DNA from: Duganella sp. CF517
GTDB lineage: Bacteria; Pseudomonadota; Gammaproteobacteria; Burkholderiales; Burkholderiaceae_D
Length of the DNA: 64,000 bases
Assembly (NCBI RefSeq): GCF_900110275.1
Contig: NZ_FODC01000005.1
Location: 372,001 to 436,000, forward strand
Direction of reading: 5' to 3'
The notes under the pieces are model-generated. The model was given only the letters and a program-made list of their open reading frames with translations, was not told the origin of the DNA and made no database searches. Within the stretch, counting starts at the first letter, position 1; each line of letters begins with the position of its first letter. Below are positions 52,509 through 61,067 of this stretch, one piece after another. The position numbers and the translations under genes were made by a program.

Positions 52509-53261
52509 ATGACATCCTCCCCAGACAAGCCGGCGGCCGCCCCGGCCGCCCCCGCCGCCCCGGCCGCCATTCCCGCCGTCAACATTCAGGTCCACCTGCG
52601 CAAGATCCCGCTGCTGGCCGGCCTGACCGAGGCGGAAATGGCGTCGATCAAGGGCGAGCTGCGCTTCCGCCAGCACGCCAAGCGCGACGTCGTGCTGCAA
52701 AAGGGCGGCGAAGGCGACGGCCTGCTGTTCCTGCTGTCGGGCCAGCTGCAGGTGATCGACGTGACCGAGGACGGCCGCGCGATCGGCCTGCGCATGCTCG
52801 CGCCGGGCGACTTCTTCGGCGAGATCGCCGTCATCAACGGCTCGCGCCGCACCGCCTCGGTGCTGGCGATGTCGTCGGTGCTGGTGGCGTTCCTGCCGGC
52901 GCCGGCGGCGCTGCACATGTTTTCGCACTATCCGTCGGTGGCCAACCAGATGCTGCGCCACCTGGCGGCCAAGATCCAGCGCGACTCGGAGTTCCGGTCC
53001 TTGCTGAGCATCAACGACACCAAGCGCCGCATCTACAGCTACCTGGTGCAAATGAAGACGCCGCAGGGCGCGCCCGGCCAGCCCGACGTCGTCGAGAACC
53101 TGCCGACCCACCAGGACATCGCCAACATGATCAACACCAGCCGCGAGACCGTCACGCGGGCGCTCACGGCGCTGGCGCAGCAGGGCATCGTCCAGAAGGA
53201 CCTGCACCGGCTCATCATCGTCGATCCGAAGGCGCTGCAAAAGCTGATCGAGGGCTCCTGA
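52509..53261 (+). CDS. Crp/Fnr-family regulator with intact cyclic-nucleotide pocket
   Basis: A 250-residue regulator with a ~25-residue alanine/proline N-terminal extension. The cNMP-binding barrel carries the phosphate-binding cassette DFFGEIAVINGSRRTASV (G104, E105, R114, T115), the signature of proteins that really bind cAMP. After the dimer helix the winged helix-turn-helix has recognition helix TSRETVTRAL (R212, E213, R217), matching the R-E-x-x-x-R of E. coli Crp that reads TGTGA and not the FNR version. No FNR-type cysteines are seen. It is encoded 32 bases after the Slam-like gene and near three Crp-type sites, so it probably answers the CHASE2 cyclase. Confidence 0.92.
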   Translation: MTSSPDKPAAAPAAPAAPAAIPAVNIQVHLRKIPLLAGLTEAEMASIKGELRFRQHAKRDVVLQKGGEGDGLLFLLSGQLQVIDVTEDGRAIGLRMLAPGDFFGEIAVINGSRRTASVLAMSSVLVAFLPAPAALHMFSHYPSVANQMLRHLAAKIQRDSEFRSLLSINDTKRRIYSYLVQMKTPQGAPGQPDVVENLPTHQDIANMINTSRETVTRALTALAQQGIVQKDLHRLIIVDPKALQKLIEGS

Positions 53262-53292
53262 GGCGCGCGCCGCCGCCCGCACCGGCGTGATG

Positions 53293-53298
53293 TATAAT
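53293..53298 (+). promoter_or_regulatory. candidate -10 for the O-polysaccharide export operon
   Basis: TATAAT about 95 bases before the wzm start, inside a GC-rich gap, followed by GCGCGCTTTTTT. No convincing -35. The T-run after GCGCGC could also belong to a weak terminator of the crp-like gene. Confidence 0.35.
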
Positions 53299-53390
53299 TG
53301 CGCGCTTTTTTAACGTTCCCGGACGGCGCCGCGCGCGCCCCAGACCATGACCCCACACACCCCCGCCCCCGCCGCGCAGCGAGCCCGACC

Positions 53391-54191
53391 ATGATCGTCA
53401 TGGGGCGCCTGCGCAACCTCGCCGCCTACCGCGGCTTCATCCTCGGCAGCGTGCAGCGCGAGTTCCAGTCCAAGTACCGCAACTCCATCCTCGGCGCCGC
53501 CTGGACCGTGCTCAACCCGCTGGCGATGATCCTGGTCTACACGGTGATCTTTTCGCAGGTCATGCACAACCGCCTGCCCGGCAACGCCTCGGCCTTCGGC
53601 TACAGCATCTACCTGTGCGCCGGCGTGCTGACGTGGAATCTGTTCGCCGAGATCACCAGCAAGGCGCAGACGGTGTTCATCGACAACGCCGGCCTGATCA
53701 AGAAAATCAACTTCCCGCGCCTGTGCCTGCCGATCATCGTGGTGGCCAACGCGCTGCTCAACTTCGGCATCATCTTCACCTTGTTCACGGCGTTTCTGAT
53801 TATTTCAGGCAACTTCCCCGGCCCGGTGTTCGCCGCCATGCTGCCGGTGCTGCTGCTGCAGATCCTGCTGGCCATCGGCCTGGGCATGGTGCTGGCCGTG
53901 CTCAACGTGTTCTTCCGCGACGTCGGCCAGTTCTTCAGCATCGCGCTGCAGTTCTGGTTCTGGTTCACGCCGGTGGTGTACCCGGTCGCCGCCCTGCCCG
54001 AGCACGTGCGCGGCTGGCTGGCCTGGAACCCGATGGCGCCGATCATCATGGCCCACCAGCGCGTGCTGGTGGCGCACCAGGCGCCCGACTGGGCCAGCCT
54101 GCTGCCGGCGGCGGCGCTGACCGTCATCCTGTGCCTGCTGGGCATGCAACTGTTCCGCAAGCGCGCGGCTGAAATGGTGGACGAACTGTGA
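53391..54191 (+). CDS. wzm: polysaccharide ABC transporter permease (Wzm/KpsM type)
   Basis: A 266-residue permease of the ABC-2 family with six helices. Characteristic text: FILGSVQREFQSKYRNSILG, AAWTVLNPLAMILVYTVIFS and the late FRDVGQFFSIALQFWFWFTP. ATG 53391 is used; 53400 is an alternative. With Wzt it exports undecaprenyl-linked O-polysaccharide across the inner membrane. The stop overlaps the GTG of the ATPase gene. Confidence 0.93.
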   Translation: MIVMGRLRNLAAYRGFILGSVQREFQSKYRNSILGAAWTVLNPLAMILVYTVIFSQVMHNRLPGNASAFGYSIYLCAGVLTWNLFAEITSKAQTVFIDNAGLIKKINFPRLCLPIIVVANALLNFGIIFTLFTAFLIISGNFPGPVFAAMLPVLLLQILLAIGLGMVLAVLNVFFRDVGQFFSIALQFWFWFTPVVYPVAALPEHVRGWLAWNPMAPIIMAHQRVLVAHQAPDWASLLPAAALTVILCLLGMQLFRKRAAEMVDEL

Positions 54192-55444
54192 ACGGCTCGA
54201 TATCGCACGGCAGCATCGAAGTGACCAGCCTGGGCAAGGCCTACCGGCGCTACCCCAACCACCGCGCGCGCCTGCTCGAATGGCTCTCGCCGTCGAAGCG
54301 GCCGCGCCACGACACCATCTGGGTGCTCAAGGACGTCAGCTTCAGCGTGCGCCCGGGCCAGGCGCTGGGCATCATCGGCATCAACGGCGCCGGCAAGAGC
54401 ACCCTGCTCAAGCTCATCACCGGCACCGCCGCGCCCACCGTCGGCCGCGTGGCCATCGGCGGGCGCGTGGCCGCCATGCTCGAGCTGGGCATGGGCTTCC
54501 ATCCGGACTTCACCGGCCGCCAGAACGCCTACATGGCCGGCCAGTTGCTGGGCATGAGCGTGGCCGAGCTGACCGCGCTGATGCCGGCCATCGAGGCGTT
54601 CGCCGAGATCGGCGAATACATCGACCAGCCGGTGCGCGTGTACTCGAGCGGCATGCAGATGCGCCTGGCCTTCAGCGTGGCCACGGCGCGCCGCCCCGAC
54701 GTGCTCATCGTCGACGAGGCGCTGTCGGTGGGCGACGCCTACTTCCAGCACAAAAGCTTCGAGCGCATCCGCGCCTTCCGCGCCGAGGGCACCACCTTGC
54801 TGATCGTCTCGCACGACAAGGGCGCGATCCAGTCGGTGTGCGACCGCGCCATCCTGCTCGACAAGGGCCGCGTGAGCAAGGAGGGCACGCCCGAGGAGAT
54901 CATGGACCTGTACAACGCCATGCTCGCCGAGCGCGAGGGCGCCGCCGACGGCGTGCGCCAGGAGACGCTCGACAACGGCAAGGTGCAGACCATCTCGGGC
55001 ACCGGCGAGGCCACCGTGCGCCACATCGCCCTGCTCAAGGACGACGGCACGCCGGCCGAGGTGCACGGCACCGGCACGGCCGTCACGCTCAGCGTCGAGG
55101 TGGCGGTGCACGCCGACATCGCCGAGCTCACGCTGGGCTTCCGCATCAAGGACCGGCTCGGCCAGAACATCTTCGGCACCAACACGTTCCACAAGCTGGC
55201 GCCGCTGCGCGCGCTCAAGGCCGGCCAGCGCCTGCGCGCCAACTGGCGCTTCCGCCTCGACCTGGGGCCGGGCAGCTATTCGGTGGCCACCGCGCTGCAC
55301 AGCGACGACAACCACCTGGGCCAGAACTACGAGTGGCGCGACCTGGCGCTGGTGTTCGAGGTGATGAACCTGCAGCACAGCTATTTCGAGGGTTGCGCCT
55401 GGCTCGACCCGCAGATCGACATCGTCCACGAAAGCGCGCCATGA
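54188..55444 (+). CDS. wzt: polysaccharide ABC transporter ATPase with carbohydrate-binding C-terminus (Wzt type)
   Basis: A 418-residue protein starting at GTG (GTGA overlap). The ATPase domain (1-~245) has Walker A GINGAGKST, signature YSSGMQMRLAFSVATA and Walker B VLIVDEALSVGD. The C-terminal ~150 residues form a Wzt_C beta-sandwich (LTLGFRIKDRLGQNIFGTN; GPGSYSVATALHSDDNHLGQ). Such a domain recognises a chemical cap on the non-reducing end of a finished O-chain, so this locus should encode a chain-terminating enzyme. Stop overlaps the next ATG. Confidence 0.93.
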   Translation: MNGSISHGSIEVTSLGKAYRRYPNHRARLLEWLSPSKRPRHDTIWVLKDVSFSVRPGQALGIIGINGAGKSTLLKLITGTAAPTVGRVAIGGRVAAMLELGMGFHPDFTGRQNAYMAGQLLGMSVAELTALMPAIEAFAEIGEYIDQPVRVYSSGMQMRLAFSVATARRPDVLIVDEALSVGDAYFQHKSFERIRAFRAEGTTLLIVSHDKGAIQSVCDRAILLDKGRVSKEGTPEEIMDLYNAMLAEREGAADGVRQETLDNGKVQTISGTGEATVRHIALLKDDGTPAEVHGTGTAVTLSVEVAVHADIAELTLGFRIKDRLGQNIFGTNTFHKLAPLRALKAGQRLRANWRFRLDLGPGSYSVATALHSDDNHLGQNYEWRDLALVFEVMNLQHSYFEGCAWLDPQIDIVHESAP

Positions 55445-56787
55445 GCCTGACCTCCTACGCCCACAACTTCGAGGACGTGCTGCTGGTGCGCGCGCTGGGC
55501 CACCTCGAGCGCGGCGTCTACGTCGACACCGCCGCCGGCGAGCCGCTGCGCGGCAACGCCACCCAGGCGCTCTACGAGCGCGGCTGGCGCGGCGTCAACC
55601 TCGAGCCGTCGCCGGCGCGCCTGCGCCGGCTGCGCATCGCCCGCCCGGCCGACGTCAACCTGGCCGTGGCGGCCGCCGGCGCGCCCGGCGAGCGCACTTG
55701 GTTCGAGCTCGGCGGCGAGGACGGCGGCGCCGCCACCTTCGACGCCGCGCTGGCGCGGCGCCACCGCGCCGCCGGCCACGACGTGGTCCAGCACAGCGTC
55801 GCGCTCGACACGCTCGACGCGCTGTGCGCGCGCCACCTCGACGGCGCGCTGCACGTGCTGCGCCTGGGCGAGGCGGACGCCCTCGACGGGCTCGACCTGG
55901 AACGCTGGCGGCCGTGGATCATCGTGCTGCGCGCCGCCGGCACGGCGCCGCTGGCGGCGCTGGCGGCGGCGCGCTACGCGCTGGCCCACGCCGACGGCCA
56001 CAGCCAGTTCTACGTGGCCGACGAGCACCGCGCGCTGGCGCCGGCGCTGGCGCTGCCGCCGCACCCGGCCGACGATTTTGTGCTGTGCGAGGACCACCAC
56101 TACAGCCATCCGCTGACGGCGCTGCGCCGGCGCGCCGAGCAGGCCGAGGCCGACGCCGAGGCCGCGCGCGCCTGGGCCAAGGACCACGTGCGCGAATGGC
56201 GCCAGAAATTCGACCGGGTCGAGGCGGCCGAACAGCGCGCCGCCGCCGCCGACCAGCGCGCCGGCGAGGCCGACCAGCGCGCCGCGGTGGCCGACCAGCG
56301 CGCCGCCGACGCGCTGGCGCGCCTGTCGCACACCGGCGAACGGCTGCGCGCGGCCGAGGCCGAGCTGCCGCTGCAGCTCGCCCGCGCCAATCACGCCGAG
56401 GGCACCTTGGCCGGCGTCTACGCCAGCGCCTCGTGGCGCCTGACGCGCCCGCTGCGCGCGGGCAATCTGCTGCGCGCGCGCGCCACCGCCTGGTCGCGCG
56501 CGCTGCCCGGGCGCGTGGCGCGCGCGCTGCTGCGCCGCGCCAAGGGCGCCGCCGGCGTCGCGCTGCGCTACGTGAACGCGCGGCCGCGGCTGTCGTTCTT
56601 CCTGCGCCGCAACCTCGCGCGCCTGCCCTTCATGGTGCCGCTGATGCGCCGGCTCAAGCTGCGCCTGGAGCTCAACGCCCGCCACGGCGCCGCGCCGGCC
56701 GCCGTCCACGCCGAGCTCGACGACCTGCCCGACTCGGCGCGCCGCGTGTTCGACGACCTCGGCCGCGCCCGCCCCCCCCATTCCTGA
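55441..56787 (+). CDS. FkbM-methyltransferase-like protein with degenerate motifs and a coiled coil
   Basis: A 448-residue protein. Residues 1-~215 follow the FkbM pattern of O-antigen clusters (SYAHNFEDVLLVRALGH; ALYERGWRGVNLEPSP; LDLERWRPWIIVLRAAG). The AdoMet motif usually read as DVGAN is DTAAGEP here, and the usual IDVEGAE is RLGEADA, so methylation is doubtful. A coiled coil (~225-310) follows, with tandem ADQRAGE/ADQRAAV heptads. Then comes YASASWRLTRPLR, and a basic-hydrophobic tail (RPRLSFFLRRNLARLPFMV) that could bind membrane. Adjacent to Wzt with a sugar-binding domain, the layout recalls the chain terminator/ruler WbdD, though the proteins are not obviously homologous. Confidence 0.75.
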   Translation: MSLTSYAHNFEDVLLVRALGHLERGVYVDTAAGEPLRGNATQALYERGWRGVNLEPSPARLRRLRIARPADVNLAVAAAGAPGERTWFELGGEDGGAATFDAALARRHRAAGHDVVQHSVALDTLDALCARHLDGALHVLRLGEADALDGLDLERWRPWIIVLRAAGTAPLAALAAARYALAHADGHSQFYVADEHRALAPALALPPHPADDFVLCEDHHYSHPLTALRRRAEQAEADAEAARAWAKDHVREWRQKFDRVEAAEQRAAAADQRAGEADQRAAVADQRAADALARLSHTGERLRAAEAELPLQLARANHAEGTLAGVYASASWRLTRPLRAGNLLRARATAWSRALPGRVARALLRRAKGAAGVALRYVNARPRLSFFLRRNLARLPFMVPLMRRLKLRLELNARHGAAPAAVHAELDDLPDSARRVFDDLGRARPPHS

Positions 56788-56802
56788 CCGGACCCCATTT
56801 CT

Positions 56803-59694
56803 ATGCGTATCGTAATCGACCTCCAGGCGTGCCAGGGTTCCAGCACCCACCGCGGCATCGGCCGCTATTCCATGGCGCTGCTGCAGGGCATGCTGCGCCA
56901 GGCCGGCGGCCACGAGTTGCGGGTGGTCTACAACAACCACTTCCCCGACAGCGTCGCGCCGCTGCGCGCCGCGCTCGCCGCGCTGCCGCCGTCCCATCTG
57001 ACCGGCTACGACCTGCCGACGCCGATCTGGGAACACCAGCCGCTCAACAGCTGGCGCCTGCGCGCCGCCGAGCAGGTGCGCGAGCACTACCTGGCCGGCC
57101 TGAAGCCGGACGTGGTCCACGTCTCGAGCCTGTTCGAGGGGCTCGGCGAGGACGCCTGCGTGTCGGTGCTGCACGGGCGCGGCCAGTTCGACACCGCCGT
57201 CACGCTGTACGACCTGATTCCGCTGATGCGCAAGGAAACCTACCTGGGCGACCCCAACGTGGCCAACTGGTACTACCGCAAGCTGCAAAGCCTCAAGAAC
57301 GCCGAGCTGCTGCTGGCCATCTCCGGCCACTCGCGGCGCGAGGCGATGGACGCGCTGCAGCTGCCGGCCGAGCAGGTGGTCAACATCTCGTCGGCGGTCG
57401 ACACCATCTTCGTGCCGCGGCCGCTGGCGGCCGAGGCCGAGCTGGCGCTGCGCCAGCGCTTCGGCCTGGCGCGCCCGTTCCTGATGTACACCGGCGGCAT
57501 CGACTACCGCAAGAACATCGACGGCCTGATCGAGGCCTACGCGCTGCTGCCGGCGCCGCTGCGCCGCCAGTACCAGCTCGCCGTCGTGTGCAGCATCCGC
57601 CCGGAGGACAAGGCGCGCCTGCTGGCGCTGGCGGCGCGCTTCGGCCTCGACGACGGCGACGTGGTGCTGACCGGCTACGTCTCCGACGACGACCTGGTCT
57701 CGCTCTACAACCTGACGGCGCTGTTCGTGTTCCCGTCGCTGCAGGAGGGCTTCGGCCTGCCGGCGCTCGAGGCGATGTCGTGCGGGGTGCCGGTGATCGG
57801 CTCGAACAACAGCAGCATCCCCGAGGTCATCGGCCGCGCCGACGCGCTGTTCGATCCCAACAAGGTGGCCGACATCAGCGCCAAGATGCAGCAGGTGCTG
57901 GCCGACGCCGGCATGGCCGAGTCGCTGCGCGCGCACGGGCTGCGCCAGGCCAGGCTGTTCTCGTGGGACGCCAGCGCCAAGGCCGCGCTGGCCGGCTTCG
58001 AGCAGCTGCACGCGCGCCGCGCCGACGCCGCCCGCACCCTGGTGGCGGCGGCCGGCGGGCGCCGCCCGCGGCTGGCCTACGTCTCGCCGCTGCCGCCCGA
58101 GCGCACCGGCGTGGCCGACCACAGCGCCGCGCTGCTGCCGGAGCTGGCGCGCTATTACGACATCGAGGTGGTGGTCAACCAGGCCGACGTCCAGGCGCGC
58201 TGGGTCCAGGCCAACTTCACCGTGCGCAGCGCCGACTGGTTCGACGCCAACGCCGGGCGCTACGACCGCGTGCTCTACCACTTCGGCAACTCCGGCTTCC
58301 ACGCGCACATGTTCGCGCTGCTGGCGCGCCACCCCGGCGTGGTGGTGCTGCACGACTTCTACCTCAGCGGCGCGATGCACTACCTGTCGTCGCTGGCGCA
58401 CAGCGGCGACGCCTACGTGCGCGCGCTGTACCGCTCGCACGGCTACGGCGCGCTGATGCACGAGCAGGCCGAGGGCCGCGAAGCGTCGTACTACCGCTAC
58501 CCGTGCAACAAACAGGTGCTCGACGACGCCACCGGCGTGATCGTCCATTCGCGCTACTCGCGCCAGCTGGCCGAGCGCTGGTATGGCGCCGGCCAGGCCG
58601 ACGACTGGCACGCCATCCCGCTGCTGCGCGCCGTCGCCGACGGCGCCGACCGCGCCAGCGCGCGCGCCGCGCTCGGCCTGGCCGACGACGACTTCCTGGT
58701 GTGCTCGTTCGGCCTGGTCTCGGTCACCAAGTGCAACGACAAGATCGTCGAGGCGTGGCTCAACTCGGCGCTGGCGGGCGACGCCAAGTGCCGCCTGGTG
58801 TTCGTCGGCGAAAACCATATCGGCCCGTTCGGCCAGGCGCTGCAAAGCCGCATCGCCGGCCACGCCAACGTCGCCATCACCGGCTTCGTGTCGCCGGAAC
58901 TGTTCCACACCTACCTGGCGGCGGCCGATTGCGGCGTGCAGCTGCGCAGCCGCTCGCGCGGCGAGACCTCGCTCACCATCCTCGACAGCCTGGCTTCGCG
59001 CCTGCCGACCATCATCAACGCCCACGGCTCGGCGGCCGAAATCCCCGACGACGTGGTCATCAAGCTGCCCGACGCGTTCACCGACGCCGAATTGAGCGCG
59101 GCGATCCTGCGCCTGCGCGACGATCCGGCGCTGGCGCGCGAGCTGGTCGCGCGCGGCGTCGACTTCGTCGGCCGCGTGCACCACCCGGCCGCCGTCGGCG
59201 CCGCCTTCCACGCCGCCATCGAACAGGCGTCGCGCCGCGGCGCGCAGGCGCAGTACCGCGCGCTGCTCGAGGCGCTCGGCGCGCTCGACACGGGCGTGGC
59301 GCCGACCCGCGAGGACCGGCTGCAGGTGGCCGCCAGCGTCGCGGCCAACGCCGCGGCGCGCGGGCTGCCGCAGTTGCTGGTCGACATCGGCGCGGACGCG
59401 GAGGCGCCGGCCGCGCGCGCCAGGCTGCTGCGCCTGCTGGCCGAGGCGCCGCCGGGCTACCGCGTCGAACCGGTGCGCCGCGACGGCGACGCCTACCGCT
59501 ACGCGCGCCGCCACACGCTGGCGCTGATCGGGCGCGACGACCTGGCGATGGCCGACGCCGTGGCCGAGATCGGCGCCGGCGACGCCTTGCTCAGGCTCGA
59601 CGGCGATGGCGACGACGACGACGGCGCCGCCGCGCTGGCGCGCCGGCGCGGCGCCACGCCGGTCGCGCACGAGGACGAGCTGTATGACGCCTGA
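56803..59694 (+). CDS. tandem GT4 glycosyltransferase with a truncated third domain
   Basis: A 963-residue cytoplasmic enzyme with two GT-B family 4 modules. Module 1 (~1-410) begins MRIVIDLQACQGSSTHRGIG and has the donor site PSLQEGFGLPALEAMSCGVPV. Module 2 (~420-780) begins RLAYVSPLPPERTGVADHSA and has RSRSRGETSLTILDSLAS. The tail (~845-963) repeats the start of the next gene's product: LPQLLVDIG, LLAEAPPGYRVEPV and YRYARR here versus APQLLLDLS, LLAAPPAGYVVRPV and YAYAEI there. It then stops, so it looks like a remnant of a third module. The enzyme likely polymerises an O-chain as WbdA does. The 3' end overlaps the next gene by 11 bases. Confidence 0.88.
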   Translation: MRIVIDLQACQGSSTHRGIGRYSMALLQGMLRQAGGHELRVVYNNHFPDSVAPLRAALAALPPSHLTGYDLPTPIWEHQPLNSWRLRAAEQVREHYLAGLKPDVVHVSSLFEGLGEDACVSVLHGRGQFDTAVTLYDLIPLMRKETYLGDPNVANWYYRKLQSLKNAELLLAISGHSRREAMDALQLPAEQVVNISSAVDTIFVPRPLAAEAELALRQRFGLARPFLMYTGGIDYRKNIDGLIEAYALLPAPLRRQYQLAVVCSIRPEDKARLLALAARFGLDDGDVVLTGYVSDDDLVSLYNLTALFVFPSLQEGFGLPALEAMSCGVPVIGSNNSSIPEVIGRADALFDPNKVADISAKMQQVLADAGMAESLRAHGLRQARLFSWDASAKAALAGFEQLHARRADAARTLVAAAGGRRPRLAYVSPLPPERTGVADHSAALLPELARYYDIEVVVNQADVQARWVQANFTVRSADWFDANAGRYDRVLYHFGNSGFHAHMFALLARHPGVVVLHDFYLSGAMHYLSSLAHSGDAYVRALYRSHGYGALMHEQAEGREASYYRYPCNKQVLDDATGVIVHSRYSRQLAERWYGAGQADDWHAIPLLRAVADGADRASARAALGLADDDFLVCSFGLVSVTKCNDKIVEAWLNSALAGDAKCRLVFVGENHIGPFGQALQSRIAGHANVAITGFVSPELFHTYLAAADCGVQLRSRSRGETSLTILDSLASRLPTIINAHGSAAEIPDDVVIKLPDAFTDAELSAAILRLRDDPALARELVARGVDFVGRVHHPAAVGAAFHAAIEQASRRGAQAQYRALLEALGALDTGVAPTREDRLQVAASVAANAAARGLPQLLVDIGADAEAPAARARLLRLLAEAPPGYRVEPVRRDGDAYRYARRHTLALIGRDDLAMADAVAEIGAGDALLRLDGDGDDDDGAAALARRRGATPVAHEDELYDA

Positions 59695-60895
59695 AGCGCC
59701 CCGCGCCGCGCCGCAGCTGCTGCTCGACCTGTCCGAGCTGGTGCTGCACGACGCCCGCTCCGGCGTGCAGCGCGTCACGCGCGGCCTGCTGGCCGCGCTG
59801 CTGGCGGCGCCGCCGGCCGGCTACGTGGTGCGCCCGGTGTACGACGCCGGCGGCTACTACGCCTACGCCGAGATCGACGGCGACGACGCTGGCGGCGCCG
59901 GCCGCCACCGGCCGGCGGCGGCCGGCGCGGAACGGCCGCTGCGGGTGGCCGCCGGCGACATCTTCCTCGGCCTCGACCTGGCGCTCGAGGCGGTGGCGCG
60001 CAACCGCGCCGTGCTCGAGAGCCTGCGCCTGCACGGCGTGCGGCTGCATTTCTTCGTGCACGACCTGCTGCCGCTGCGCCATCCGGAATGGTTCGTCGAC
60101 GGCGTCGTGGCCGCGTTCGCGCGCTGGTTCGACACCATCGCCGCGCTGGCCGACGGCCTGGTGTGCAACTCGCGCGCCACCGCCGACGACCTGCTCGACT
60201 GGCTGGCGCAGCGCCCGCCCACGCGCGCCGTCCCGCCGCGGGTGGGCGTGGCCCACCTGGGCGCCGACATCGCCGCCACCGCGCCCAGCGGCGGCGTGGC
60301 CCGCGCCGACGAGGCGCTGCTGGCGCGCCTGGCCGGCCGGCCGACGCTGCTGATGGTCGGCACGCTCGAGCCGCGCAAGATGCACGCGCAGGCGCTCGAG
60401 GCGTTCGAACAGCTGTGGCGCGGCGGCGACGACGTCAACCTCGTCATCGTCGGCAAGCCGGGCTGGCGCGTCGACGGCCTCGACGCGCGCCTGCGCGGCC
60501 ACCCCGAGCTGGACCGGCGGCTGTTCTGGCTGGAACAGGCCAGCGACGAATTGTTGCTGCGCCTGTACGGCGCCGGCGACGCGTTGCTGGCCGCCTCGCG
60601 CGCCGAGGGCTTCGGCCTGCCGCTGATCGAGGCCGCGCAGCACGGCCTGCCGGTGATCGCGCGCGACCTGCCGGTGTTCCGCGAGGTCGGCGGCGCGCAC
60701 GCCTGGTACTTCGAGGCGGCCGACGGCGCCCAGCTGGCCGCCGCGCTGCGCGCGTGGCTGGCGCTGCGCGCGGCCGGCCGGGCGCCGGGCTCGGCGGCCA
60801 TGCCCCATCTCGACTGGGCCGCCAGCGCCGGCCAGCTGCTCGCCTGCGTGATCGCGGCCGGCTGGTACAAGACGGGGCCGGCGGCATTGCCCTGA
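59684..60895 (+). CDS. GT4 glycosyltransferase
   Basis: A 403-residue GT-B enzyme; start ATG 59684 lies inside the upstream gene's last codons, and a longer frame is not supported. Motifs: N-terminal LLLDLSELVLHDARSGVQR, acceptor-side HFFVHDLLPLRHPEWF, GT4 core LLMVGTLEPRKMHAQALEAF and donor site SRAEGFGLPLIEAAQHGLPV. It belongs with the upstream enzyme in O-polysaccharide synthesis, possibly as the primer or adaptor mannosyltransferase. It is the last gene of the wzm-wzt operon, followed by a 172-base gap. Confidence 0.9.
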   Translation: MTPEAPRAAPQLLLDLSELVLHDARSGVQRVTRGLLAALLAAPPAGYVVRPVYDAGGYYAYAEIDGDDAGGAGRHRPAAAGAERPLRVAAGDIFLGLDLALEAVARNRAVLESLRLHGVRLHFFVHDLLPLRHPEWFVDGVVAAFARWFDTIAALADGLVCNSRATADDLLDWLAQRPPTRAVPPRVGVAHLGADIAATAPSGGVARADEALLARLAGRPTLLMVGTLEPRKMHAQALEAFEQLWRGGDDVNLVIVGKPGWRVDGLDARLRGHPELDRRLFWLEQASDELLLRLYGAGDALLAASRAEGFGLPLIEAAQHGLPVIARDLPVFREVGGAHAWYFEAADGAQLAAALRAWLALRAAGRAPGSAAMPHLDWAASAGQLLACVIAAGWYKTGPAALP

Positions 60896-61009
60896 AGTTA
60901 CAAATTATCACAATTTAACGCGCCGCCCGCCGCCCGGGCCGGCGCGCCCAAAGGCCGCGCCATGCGGCCCGCGGGGCGGTTCGCGGCGCCGTGCGCGCCC
61001 CGGGCGGCA

Positions 61010-61038
61010 TTGGTGATTTCGCAATAATCCTTTATACT
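61010..61038 (+). promoter_or_regulatory. candidate promoter of the 61068 gene
   Basis: TTGGTG (61010-61015), 17-base spacer, TATACT (61033-61038), 30 bases before the ATG. The rest of the 172-base gap is very GC-rich with no gene. Confidence 0.5.
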
Positions 61039-61067
61039 CCCGCCCTATTTACCTCTTTTTACATTCT

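Noticed and set aside
53264-53306. Terminator after the crp-like gene (GCGCGC ... GCGCGC TTTTTT)
   Set aside because: The arms are only six bases with a loop of about 30 that includes TATAAT; too weak to call.
56220-56330. Possible frameshift or assembly error in the repeated GCCGACCAGCGCGCC-type sequence
   Set aside because: The frame stays open through all copies and encodes regular heptads of a coiled coil, so it is a genuine protein repeat.
55381-59778. 1465-residue open frame on the minus strand opposite the O-polysaccharide genes
   Set aside because: Composition is R/G/A/V/Q-rich with no domain logic. It mirrors well-supported plus-strand genes; very GC-rich codon use leaves the antisense frame free of stops.
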